The notes under the pieces were generated by a model. It ran no database searches. It was not told the DNA's origin and was given only the letters and a program-made list of their open reading frames with translations. 11,386 bases of DNA from Archangium sp. (GTDB lineage: Bacteria; Myxococcota; Myxococcia; Myxococcales; Myxococcaceae). The stretch is from assembly GCA_016793525.1 (NCBI GenBank), contig JAEUJT010000104.1, forward strand, positions 1-11,386. The letters run 5' to 3'. Positions 1-6,183 of the stretch are shown here, piece after piece (the stretch's first letter is position 1; each line of letters opens with the position of its first letter). Both the position numbers and the translations under genes were made by a program.

Positions 1-344
1 ACGTCACCCCGCTTCACCACCGAACCTTCGTTGAAGGAGACCCGCTCCAACCGCCCCGCCGTCGCCGCCGAGACGCGCGCGGTTCGATCTGGCTCGGGCA
101 CCAACTCCCCGGGGAGGCTGACGGTGGTGGCCAACACCGCACGCCGCGCGACTTCGGTTTGCAGATCAGCCGCGCGCGCGACCTCGGGCGTCACCCAGAG
201 CTGCGTCGGCAACGCGCCGTGCGCCTCTTCGTCGTGGTGCGAATCGACCGGGCCGCTCACTGGCTCTGGTGTCTCCGCGCTGCGCTTCGTGCACCCTGCG
301 AACACGAACACCGCGACGCAGATCAAACTCTTCGAGGCGCTCAC
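1..344 (-). CDS. RND efflux periplasmic adaptor (HlyD/CzcB/CusB type), N-terminal part
   Basis: This is the first 114 residues of a membrane-fusion protein that would bridge an inner-membrane RND pump to the outer-membrane channel encoded just upstream. The GTG start at 344-342 overlaps the TGA of the preceding gene (GTGA, 4 nt), and AAGGAG lies 7 nt before it, so translation is probably coupled. Residues 6-18 form a lipoprotein-type signal ending VFAGC, with C18 as the likely lipidated residue. Residues 34-43 (DSHHDEEAHG) are rich in His and acids, as in metal-efflux adaptors that bind cations near the N terminus. Residues around 65-114 match the first beta-barrel and lipoyl strands of the family, with a 'G.L.P.P...ARVSA..AGRLERV...EGS.VKRGD' pattern. 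The gene runs off the window at base 1. The family call is secure. The heavy-metal substrate is inferred from the His-rich segment and the neighbours. Confidence 0.88.
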   Translation of the reverse strand, partial: MSASKSLICVAVFVFAGCTKRSAETPEPVSGPVDSHHDEEAHGALPTQLWVTPEVARAADLQTEVARRAVLATTVSLPGELVPEPDRTARVSAATAGRLERVSFNEGSVVKRGD

Positions 345-1588
345 AGGGCATCTCCTTCCAACGACGTTCCGGCCGCGCGCGCGAGGCGCACCGAGGCGAC
401 GCAGAGCGCCTCGCGGGCGTCGATCGCCGCCTTCAATTGCTCCACCAACGCCTGCTGCGCGAGGAGCGCCTCACGCACCGGGAGCCGTGCCGCCTTCACC
501 TGCTCCGCGACACGAACGAGTCGGGTGGTGGCGCGCTCCACGCGCTCCGAGGCGTAGAGCTGCCGGGCCTTCGAGGCCGCGATGTACTGGGCGGTGGCGA
601 TGGCCAGCTCTGCGATCAGCTCCCGCTGCAGGCGCTCAGTGGCCGCACCCGCGTGTTCCGAAACGGCCTTCGCTTCGACGATTTCTCCGGCTCGCGTTCG
701 GCCAACCGGCTGAGGGAGGGGCACGGGAAAGCTCAGCCCAACGCCGAGCACACGCTCGTTGAAGCCGTCGTTCTGGGCGAACAGCGACACCGTCGGGTTC
801 GGCACGCGCATTCGCTCGAGGAGCGCGACCCGCCGCTGTGACGCGACCTGCTGCGTCTGCGCGGAGAGGAGCTCCGGCCGAGTGGATACGGGCTGCACCT
901 CGCCAACAGCGACTGGCTCCAACGTGCCCTCGACTGCGAGATCTGGGCGGTGCGCGGTGAGTTGCGCGAGCTGGACCTTCGAGGCGGCGACCGAAGCCTC
1001 GAGCCCGAGCCGTTCATGCGTTCCCCGCAGCGCGGCCGTCTCAGCGACGTCGACGTCGAGCTCCGACGCCAGCCCCTTCGCCGCCATGGCGCGGACTGTG
1101 TCGGCGACCCCATTCGTCGCGGCCTCGAGCGTTCCTGCGAGCGCAAGGCGCTCCTGCGCGGCGAGCGCAGTGAAGTAGGCGACCCAGGCCTGGGCCGAGA
1201 TGTCCCTCCTGGCAACGAGGCCCTGAGACCGCTGCGCGCTCAGCTCGGTGTCGGAAACCTCGACGCGGAGCCAACGTTGCCCCGCCACCTCGAGCTCCTG
1301 GCCGAGCGACAGGTTCCAGTTGAGTGCGCGATCGGTCGGCCCAACCCGCGACGCCACCGACCCGGCGATGACTGGGTTCGAGGGAAGAAACGGCCGTGCT
1401 GCGTCTCTGCGCCCCTCGGCTGCTCGGAGTTCGGCCAGCGACTCCCGAAGCAGCGGGCTCGCTTCGAGCGCACACGCCGCCACGTTCCGCCGAGTGATGG
1501 GCCCTGCACACGGCTCCTCGGCCACGCACACGCGCGACCACGACACGACGGCAAGCCCCACGGCCGCCGTCCACAGACGTTTTTTCAA
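341..1588 (-). CDS. outer-membrane efflux protein, TolC/CzcC family
   Basis: This 415-residue protein is the predicted outer-membrane channel of a tripartite RND efflux system. The start is TTG at 1588, preceded by GAGGTG at SD distance. Residues 1-23 form a Sec signal peptide (KKR, hydrophobic core, then CVA before EEP), so it looks like a signal peptidase I substrate and not a lipoprotein. The two internal repeats of the outer-membrane efflux family are visible. The first holds FLPSNP (N71-P72), followed by a GQRWLRV segment near 103. The second begins with PNPTVSLF near residue 263, followed by GVGLSFPVPL. Long Ala/Glu/Arg-rich helices separate them, and the length fits the CzcC group (roughly 400-420). 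It overlaps the adaptor gene by 4 nt and lies 66 nt after the Cys-rich gene, so it is probably in one operon. Metal specificity is inferred from neighbours, since the channel itself does not determine substrate. Confidence 0.92.
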   Translation of the reverse strand: MKKRLWTAAVGLAVVSWSRVCVAEEPCAGPITRRNVAACALEASPLLRESLAELRAAEGRRDAARPFLPSNPVIAGSVASRVGPTDRALNWNLSLGQELEVAGQRWLRVEVSDTELSAQRSQGLVARRDISAQAWVAYFTALAAQERLALAGTLEAATNGVADTVRAMAAKGLASELDVDVAETAALRGTHERLGLEASVAASKVQLAQLTAHRPDLAVEGTLEPVAVGEVQPVSTRPELLSAQTQQVASQRRVALLERMRVPNPTVSLFAQNDGFNERVLGVGLSFPVPLPQPVGRTRAGEIVEAKAVSEHAGAATERLQRELIAELAIATAQYIAASKARQLYASERVERATTRLVRVAEQVKAARLPVREALLAQQALVEQLKAAIDAREALCVASVRLARAAGTSLEGDAL

Positions 1589-1612
1589 GACACACCTCGC
1601 GTGAGAAGGTGA

Positions 1613-1628
1613 CGAGCCCGAGGGCTCG
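1613..1628. repeat. inverted repeat CGAGCCC-GA-GGGCTCG upstream of the efflux-channel gene
   Basis: Two perfect 7-base arms flank a 2-base centre; as RNA this would be a 6-bp stem with a CGAG tetraloop. It lies in the 66-nt gap between the Cys-rich gene and the TTG start of the channel gene. No T-run follows on the minus strand, so a classical intrinsic terminator is unlikely. An operator or an RNA-processing or translation-modulating hairpin are alternatives. Function is unknown. Confidence 0.5.
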
Positions 1629-1634
1629 CCGACA

Positions 1635-1649
1635 TTTCGAGCTTCGAAA
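1635..1649. repeat. inverted repeat TTTCGA-GCT-TCGAAA in the same intergenic gap
   Basis: Two perfect 6-base arms are separated by 3 bases, only 6 nt from the stop codon of the Cys-rich gene and 6 nt from the other inverted repeat. The AT-rich arms stand out in this GC-rich DNA. It could be a small mRNA hairpin or a dyad operator. Its function cannot be settled from the sequence. Confidence 0.45.
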
Positions 1650-1654
1650 CTCAG

Positions 1655-1957
1655 CTACGCGGAGATGGCTTTGGGGACGTGGAGAATGTCGTCGACGTCA
1701 GGCGACGGAGGCTGCGCTTGGGGCTGCTCGAGCACCCGCTGCGCCTGCCCCGGGAGAACGGTGCTCACCTCGACCAACGAGGCCGAGAGCCGGAGATGCG
1801 GGCAGCAGGCGCAGTCAGCACAGTCGGGCGCGCACTGACCATCTGAGTCGTCATCGGGGCACTGCTCGGCGCAGACGAAGCCACCGAGGACCGAGACCTC
1901 TCCCGCCGCCAGCGCGACGTACAGGGCCAAGCCGATGGCGAGGAGGACTCGAATCAC
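1655..1957 (-). CDS. small cysteine-rich membrane-anchored or secreted protein, putative metal-binding
   Basis: This predicted protein has 100 residues and starts at GTG 1957, 7 nt after the stop of the universal stress gene. Residues 3-27 are hydrophobic (signal peptide or N-terminal anchor). A dense cysteine block follows: C29, C33, C42, C46, C49, C51 and C52, interrupted by an acidic PDDDSDG stretch and ending CCPH. The C-terminal half is cysteine-free, proline-rich near 80-88, and ends ILHVPKAISA. I do not recognise a named family. The sandwich between stress and RND-efflux genes, and the Cys/His/Asp-rich patch, suggest an exported metal-binding or redox-sensing accessory of the efflux system; that is an inference. 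The reading frame stays open upstream through the end of the stress gene, but no start there fits better than GTG 1957. The SD is weak, so translation may depend on coupling. Confidence 0.72.
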   Translation of the reverse strand: MIRVLLAIGLALYVALAAGEVSVLGGFVCAEQCPDDDSDGQCAPDCADCACCPHLRLSASLVEVSTVLPGQAQRVLEQPQAQPPSPDVDDILHVPKAISA

Positions 1958-1964
1958 GACGGGC

Positions 1965-2387
1965 TCAGCGTACAACCAATACGGGCTTGGTGCAGATGTG
2001 CACCAAGCGGTCGACCACGCTGCCCAGCAAGACCCGCGACACGGCGGAGTGCCCGCGCGCTCCGATGACCACGCCCCACACGCGCTCGGCGGTGGCGAGA
2101 TCGGCGATGGACTCGGCGGGTGACCCGTGCAGCATGACGGAATCGCTCTGCGCGCCGGCCTCAGTCGCCACCGCCGCTGCCTTGTCGAGCAGCTCACGGG
2201 CGATCGCCTTGCCTCCGGCTTCGACCTTGGCGATGGCCTCGGCGTACGAGCTCGGAGGCAGCAGCACGGGCGGAATCACGTGCACCAGCTCGAGCCGCGC
2301 GCCCATCGACACCGCGAGCGAAGCCGCCAATTTCACGCCCTTGAGGGACGGCTCCGACCCATCGACGGCAACGATTACGCTCTTCAT
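1965..2387 (-). CDS. universal stress protein, UspA family
   Basis: This is a single-domain, 140-residue cytoplasmic Usp protein. It opens MKSVIVAVDGSEPS, the usual first strand and ATP-contacting Asp. Near the C terminus it carries the nucleotide-binding pattern G-2x-G-9x-G-S (GARGHSAVSRVLLGS), followed by VDRLVHICTKPVLVV, the final strand. This makes it an ATP-binding Usp type by family knowledge. An in-frame ATG 45 nt upstream exists, but ATG 2387 places the conserved first strand at the N terminus, as in the family. No good Shine-Dalgarno precedes 2387. A TATACT hexamer ends 7 nt before it, which would fit a leaderless transcript. It heads the minus-strand run and is followed 7 nt later by the Cys-rich gene, suggesting stress- or metal-linked expression with the efflux genes. 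The trigger is not visible. Confidence 0.93.
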   Translation of the reverse strand: MKSVIVAVDGSEPSLKGVKLAASLAVSMGARLELVHVIPPVLLPPSSYAEAIAKVEAGGKAIARELLDKAAAVATEAGAQSDSVMLHGSPAESIADLATAERVWGVVIGARGHSAVSRVLLGSVVDRLVHICTKPVLVVR

Positions 2388-2409
2388 GTTCTCGAGTATA
2401 CGCGCGCCC
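2388..2409. promoter_or_regulatory. symmetric divergent promoter region with shared GTATAC -10 element
   Basis: Only 22 bp separate the ATG of the universal stress gene (2387, minus) from the ATG of the ABC-F gene (2410, plus). The palindrome GTATAC (2396-2401) lies exactly midway, 8 nt from each start. It gives a TATACT -10 (2400-2395) on the minus strand and TATACG (2397-2402) on the plus strand, each ending 7 nt before its ATG. That spacing would start transcription at or next to the A of each ATG, giving leaderless mRNAs, and neither gene has a Shine-Dalgarno. No convincing -35 is seen on either strand. Confidence 0.5.
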
Positions 2410-4014
2410 ATGGCGTCGTTCTCCATCAACAATGTGTCGAAGGGCTACGGCCCGAAGAAGCTGTTCGAAAACGTCAACGTCGCGTTCTCCGCGGGCAGGC
2501 GGTACGGCCTCACGGGCCCCAACGGCGCCGGCAAATCGACGTTCATGAAGATCCTCGCGGGTGACGAAGAGCAAGATACCGGCGACGTGATTCGCCCGAA
2601 GAAGCTCGGCATTCTCCGGCAAGACCACTACCAATACGAAGACACGCGCGTGCTCGACGTCGTCATCATGGGCAACAAGGGCCTGTGGGCGGTGCTGAAG
2701 GAGAAGAACGCGCTGCTCGAAAAGCCCGAGCTCACCGAGGCCGACGGCAACCGGCTGGGCGAGCTCGAGGGCGTCATCGCCGAAGAAGACGGGTACGTGG
2801 CTGAGAGCGACGCCGCGGCGCTCCTCGACGGTCTGGGCATCGAAGAGGCGTTTCATGAGCAGCCGCTCAAGGCGCTCACCGGCGGGTACAAACTTCGTGT
2901 CCTCCTCGCGCAGGCGCTGTTCGGCAAGCCCGAAGGCCTGCTCCTCGACGAGCCGACCAACCACCTGGACCTCGACTCGATTCGCTGGCTCGAGCGTTTC
3001 CTGCACGAATACGAGGGCGTGCTGATCACCATCTCGCACGACCGCCACTTCTTGAACGCGATCTGCACCCACACCGCCGACATCGACTACGAGACGATCA
3101 TCACCTACCCCGGCGGGTACGACGACATGGTGCGCAACAAGGCCGCCGTGCGCGGCCGCATCGAGTCGGAGAACCAGGAGAAGCAGAAGAAGATCAGCCA
3201 GCTGCAAGAGTTCGTGGCGCGATTCTCCGCCGGTACGCGCGCGAGCCAAGTGCAGAGCCGCAAGAACCAGCTCGACAAGCTGAAGACCGAAGATCTGAAG
3301 CGATCGAACATCGCGCGGCCGTTCATCAAGTTCGAGCAGAAGGGCCCCAGCGGCAAGCAGACGCTCACCGTCGAGGGCATCGCCAAGTCGTACGACGGCA
3401 AGGTCGTCATTCCCCCGTTCAGCGCGCTGCTCACCAAAGGTGAGAAGATCTGCGTCATCGGCAAAAACGGCGTCGGCAAGTCGACGTTGATCAAGATGCT
3501 CGCCGGCGCGGAGAAACCCGACGCGGGCACCATCGAGTGGGGCCACAACGCGCAGGTCGGGTACCTGCCGCAGGACCACCACGGGCTCATCAAGAAGGGC
3601 ACCACCGTCTACGGGTGGCTGCGCGATCAAGACTCCAAGCTGGGGAACGAAGAGATCTCGGGTCTGCTCGGGCGAATGCTGTTCTCCGGCGAAGAGCGAA
3701 TGAAACCGACCGACACGCTCTCTGGTGGTGAGACGGTGCGTTCGCTCCTGTCGCAGCTGATGATGCGCAAAGACAACGTGCTCATTCTCGACGAGCCGAC
3801 CAACCACTTGGACCTCGAGTCCATCGCCGCGCTCGCCGAGGGAATTCAGCGCTACGAGGGCACGGCGATCGTCGTCACCCATGACCAAGAGCTGATCAGC
3901 GAAGTTGCGACCCGCATCTGGGCACCCCGCATCGGCAAGCCGGTCATCGACTTTGTGGGCGGGTTCGACGACTTTCTCGCCAAACACGCCGACGTCGCCG
4001 CGCAGCGCCGATAA
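2410..4014 (+). CDS. ybiT: ABC-F family ATPase, YbiT type
   Basis: This 534-residue protein is a soluble twin-ATPase of the ABC-F class, ribosome-associated factors that act on stalled or initiating ribosomes and have no membrane domain. Domain 1 has Walker A GPNGAGKS (36-43), signature LTGGY (156-160), Walker B DEPTNHLD (180-187) and switch SHDRHF. A charged helical linker follows (about 240-320). Domain 2 has GKNGVGKS (351-358), LSGGE (437-441), DEPTNHLD (461-468) and THD. Length, the FENV opening, RQDHY..., VIMG and the ending ..VIDF.G.(Y/F)DD all resemble E. coli YbiT as I remember it. The frame is open back to about 1609, and an in-frame ATG exists at 2386, but the family alignment favours 2410. 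There is no SD at 2410, in line with a leaderless transcript. It heads the plus-strand run, with the methyltransferase 3 nt downstream. Both ATP sites look intact. Confidence 0.95.
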   Translation: MASFSINNVSKGYGPKKLFENVNVAFSAGRRYGLTGPNGAGKSTFMKILAGDEEQDTGDVIRPKKLGILRQDHYQYEDTRVLDVVIMGNKGLWAVLKEKNALLEKPELTEADGNRLGELEGVIAEEDGYVAESDAAALLDGLGIEEAFHEQPLKALTGGYKLRVLLAQALFGKPEGLLLDEPTNHLDLDSIRWLERFLHEYEGVLITISHDRHFLNAICTHTADIDYETIITYPGGYDDMVRNKAAVRGRIESENQEKQKKISQLQEFVARFSAGTRASQVQSRKNQLDKLKTEDLKRSNIARPFIKFEQKGPSGKQTLTVEGIAKSYDGKVVIPPFSALLTKGEKICVIGKNGVGKSTLIKMLAGAEKPDAGTIEWGHNAQVGYLPQDHHGLIKKGTTVYGWLRDQDSKLGNEEISGLLGRMLFSGEERMKPTDTLSGGETVRSLLSQLMMRKDNVLILDEPTNHLDLESIAALAEGIQRYEGTAIVVTHDQELISEVATRIWAPRIGKPVIDFVGGFDDFLAKHADVAAQRR

Positions 4015-4017
4015 GCG

Positions 4018-4734
4018 ATGCCCGCGTGCGTGCAGGGTGACTCGACCACTCCCGGCGCCTACGAGCGCGCGCTGGAGGGCCGCCTCGCCGACGCGCTGAT
4101 CACCGATCCGCCCTACTGCATTCTCACCCGGCGGCGGAAAGGTGGGGACCTGCGCGACGCGAAGGACAAGAAGATCGAACGTGGTCCGCTGAAGCGCTTC
4201 GAGTCGGTGAAGGAGTACCGAACGTTTACTCGCGCCTGGCTCTCGTTGGCGGTGAAGCACCTGACGCCTGACGCGCCCCTCGTGGTGTGGACGAACTTGC
4301 TCGGCCGCGAGCCGATCACCGCTGAGGCGAAGGCGCTTGGCTACGCCCACCTCCGCGGAGAGTTCGTGTGGGGTAAGCGCACGCGTGAAGGCAACAGCGG
4401 AGAAGAGCTGCTCCGCGTCGTGGAAACGGCGCTCGTCTTCTCCCGCCACGATGCGCAACCGACGCCAGAGTCCCCCGCCCTCCCCTGGTCGGTGGTGGCC
4501 GGCTACGACGACGACGGAGACGCCGCGCGCTGGGGCAGCCACCCGAGCCACAAGCCCTTCGGCGTCGTGGAGCCGCTGGTGCGCACCTGGTCTTCGCCGG
4601 GCCAGCTCGTGTTAGATCCGTTCGCCGGGAGCGGGTCGATCCCCGCCGCTGCCCTTCGACTGAAACGCGACGTCGCCGCCATCGAGCTCGAGCCCGAGTG
4701 GGCCACCCGCGTCACGGAGCGCCTTCGCCCATGA
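4018..4734 (+). CDS. site-specific DNA methyltransferase, beta class (N6-adenine or N4-cytosine), no visible restriction partner
   Basis: This 238-residue enzyme is predicted to transfer a methyl group from S-adenosylmethionine to an exocyclic amino group in DNA. Catalytic motif IV DPPY is at 30-33, just after an N-terminal GDS (7-9). HPSHKP (175-180) precedes SAM-binding motif I, DPFAGSG (200-206). The order IV, then the variable target-recognition region, then I defines the beta class. The region between (about 40-170) would contain the recognition segment. The alternative, tRNA guanine methyltransferases with DPPY, normally have motif I before DPPY, so DNA is preferred. It begins 3 nt after the ABC-F stop and overlaps the phosphatase by 4 nt (ATGA), so translation is probably coupled. 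No restriction endonuclease or specificity gene lies in the window, so it may be an orphan, regulatory methylase. Target sequence and base are unknown. Confidence 0.88.
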   Translation: MPACVQGDSTTPGAYERALEGRLADALITDPPYCILTRRRKGGDLRDAKDKKIERGPLKRFESVKEYRTFTRAWLSLAVKHLTPDAPLVVWTNLLGREPITAEAKALGYAHLRGEFVWGKRTREGNSGEELLRVVETALVFSRHDAQPTPESPALPWSVVAGYDDDGDAARWGSHPSHKPFGVVEPLVRTWSSPGQLVLDPFAGSGSIPAAALRLKRDVAAIELEPEWATRVTERLRP

Positions 4735-5429
4735 AACCGACCGTGCTGTTGTTCGACATCGACGGAACGCTCATCTCGACCGGCGGTGCTGGCCGACGCG
4801 CGGTCGACGCTGCGTTCGCCGAGTGTCACGGGCGCGCTGATGCGTGCACCGCGTTCTCCTTCGCGGGAATGACCGACCGCGCCATCGTGCGGCAGGGGCT
4901 GCAGACGCTCGGCGCCGAGGTCGACGACTCCAAGGTCGACGTGGTCATTGATGTGTACCTCCGGCACCTCGAGCGCGAAGTGCAGCGCATGGAGGCCGCC
5001 CGCTACGTGGTGCACGCGGGCATGGTGGAGGCCGTCCACGCCGGGCTCGGCGCCGGCTTCGCGGTGGGCCTCGGCACCGGCAACGTGAAGCGCGGCGCGG
5101 AGATCAAGCTCCGGAGAGTCGGGCTCGACGTGCACTTTCGCTTCGGCGGCTTCGGTGACGATCACGAGCTCCGGCCCGAGCTCATTCGGCGTGGTGCAGA
5201 ACGTGGCGCGGCTCAGCTCGGCGTCGCCTTGAGCGAGGCGCGTGTCGTCGTCATCGGCGACACCCCGAAAGACGTCTCGGCCGCTCAGGCCATCGGTGCG
5301 GAGAGCGTCGGCGTGGCCACCGGCGACTTCTCCGTCGAGGCGCTGCGAGCCTGCGGCGCCACATGGGCGTTTTCTGACCTGGCGTCACCGGAGGCGCGCG
5401 AGGTGCTCCTCCGCGGCGCCCGAGGCTGA
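4731..5429 (+). CDS. HAD-superfamily hydrolase, phosphoglycolate-phosphatase-like
   Basis: This 232-residue protein is a cytoplasmic phosphatase of the haloacid dehalogenase superfamily. Motif I is FDIDGT, with nucleophile D9 and acid/base D11. A helical cap covers about residues 15-90. Motif II is GLGTGN, with T116, followed by nearby lysines K120 and K126 as motif III candidates. Motif IV is GDTPKD (176-181), supplying Mg2+ ligands D177 and D181. The cap and motif spacing fit the Gph/PgmB-like subgroup, but the substrate cannot be read from sequence. The ATG shares the ATGA junction with the methyltransferase stop, and GGAG lies about 11 nt upstream. Because HAD phosphatases serve many roles, including detoxifying nucleotide or sugar phosphates, its link to the methylase or ABC-F protein is open. 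Confidence 0.9.
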   Translation: MKPTVLLFDIDGTLISTGGAGRRAVDAAFAECHGRADACTAFSFAGMTDRAIVRQGLQTLGAEVDDSKVDVVIDVYLRHLEREVQRMEAARYVVHAGMVEAVHAGLGAGFAVGLGTGNVKRGAEIKLRRVGLDVHFRFGGFGDDHELRPELIRRGAERGAAQLGVALSEARVVVIGDTPKDVSAAQAIGAESVGVATGDFSVEALRACGATWAFSDLASPEAREVLLRGARG

Positions 5430-5442
5430 TAGACGGGCCCGC

Positions 5443-6183
5443 ATGACGACCGAAGTGCTCGACGCCGTCGACGCGATCTCCTGGTCTGACGTGCTGCTGC
5501 AGCGACTGCAGTCCGCCGAGGCCACCCTGGGGGCGAAGCAAGGCCTCCGCGATGAGAAGAGCTGGCTCACCTCCGCCATCGAGCGGCTCGGTGCTGCGAG
5601 GGCCGACGCAGGCGATGTGCTGGCGCGGGCGATGCGGCTCCCCGAGTTGGAATCGCTGCGCGTCGAACACGCCGAGGTGCTGCAGAACGCCGCGGTCGAT
5701 GCGGTCGAGCGGCTCCACGCGGGCATCACCTTTCACGCCGGCACCCGCGCGCCGATGCTCGAGGCGCTCTACGGCAAGGTGAAGTTGCCCACCATGCGCC
5801 GCGCCGACCGCGACGACTTCGAGAAGTTCTGCGCCGACTTCGAGAAGCGCCTCAACTCCTCTTACGTGAAGCGCATGCTGGGCGAGGCCGCCTTCGCCTT
5901 CGCGACGCCGGTGATCGAGGAACTGCGCGCCGCGTTCACCGCGTGGCGTGGCGCGTTCACCGCCGAGCCGATTCCCGACACCGAGGCCGCTGCGCTCCGC
6001 GATGAAGTGCTGGGCCGCGCACGCCGGCTCGAGCTGCCGCTGACGCAGGCGCGACTGCTGGCCGAGGCGGCGCTGGCGCCGCTGAAGAACGCGTTCGACG
6101 AGGCCGGCCTGGGTCAGCGCCCTCGACGGCGCGTCGTTCGCCCCGCCGATCAGGGGCAGACGACGAAGCCCAAGAACACGTAA
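5443..6183 (+). CDS. conserved-looking helical protein of unknown function
   Basis: This is a 246-residue soluble protein I do not recognise. It has no signal peptide or membrane segment. The sequence is rich in Ala, Glu, Arg and Leu with regular heptad-like stretches (about 20-95 and 180-225), implying a largely alpha-helical fold. A middle section around 97-165 is more distinctive, with a FHAGTRAPMLEALYGKVKLP segment and an aromatic/charged DFEKFCADFEKRLNSSYVKRM segment. The tail (about 226-246) is basic, with RPRRRVV, then Gln/Lys/Thr-rich. ATG 5443 follows the phosphatase stop by 13 nt with only a weak SD, so it probably belongs to the ABC-F/methylase/phosphatase unit. Its last 34 nt overlap, on the opposite strand, the end of the Cys-rich lipoprotein gene. 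Codon use matches the neighbours, so this looks like a real gene. No function is proposed. Confidence 0.78.
   Translation: MTTEVLDAVDAISWSDVLLQRLQSAEATLGAKQGLRDEKSWLTSAIERLGAARADAGDVLARAMRLPELESLRVEHAEVLQNAAVDAVERLHAGITFHAGTRAPMLEALYGKVKLPTMRRADRDDFEKFCADFEKRLNSSYVKRMLGEAAFAFATPVIEELRAAFTAWRGAFTAEPIPDTEAAALRDEVLGRARRLELPLTQARLLAEAALAPLKNAFDEAGLGQRPRRRVVRPADQGQTTKPKNT

Noticed and set aside
31..841. Plus-strand frames of 132-243 residues at the left edge
   Set aside because: They are complementary to the adaptor and channel genes, which have signal peptides, coupled starts and family motifs. The plus-strand products are Arg/Ser/Pro-rich with no domain.
1609..2409. A 267-residue N-terminal extension of the ABC-F protein in the same frame
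   Set aside because: It lies antisense to the Usp and Cys-rich genes, reads as Ser/Arg/Pro/Ala low complexity, and ABC-F proteins of this type begin at the first ATPase strand as at 2410.
2194..4551. A 785-residue open frame on the minus strand opposite the ABC-F and methylase genes
   Set aside because: The opposite strand encodes proteins with complete conserved motifs. The long antisense frame is a common artefact of GC-rich codon use, and its translation is low-complexity Arg/Val/Leu/Asp with no recognisable domain.
4018..6183. A restriction-modification or phage-defence island
   Set aside because: Only a methylase is present. No endonuclease, specificity subunit, integrase, tRNA attachment site or change in base composition is visible.
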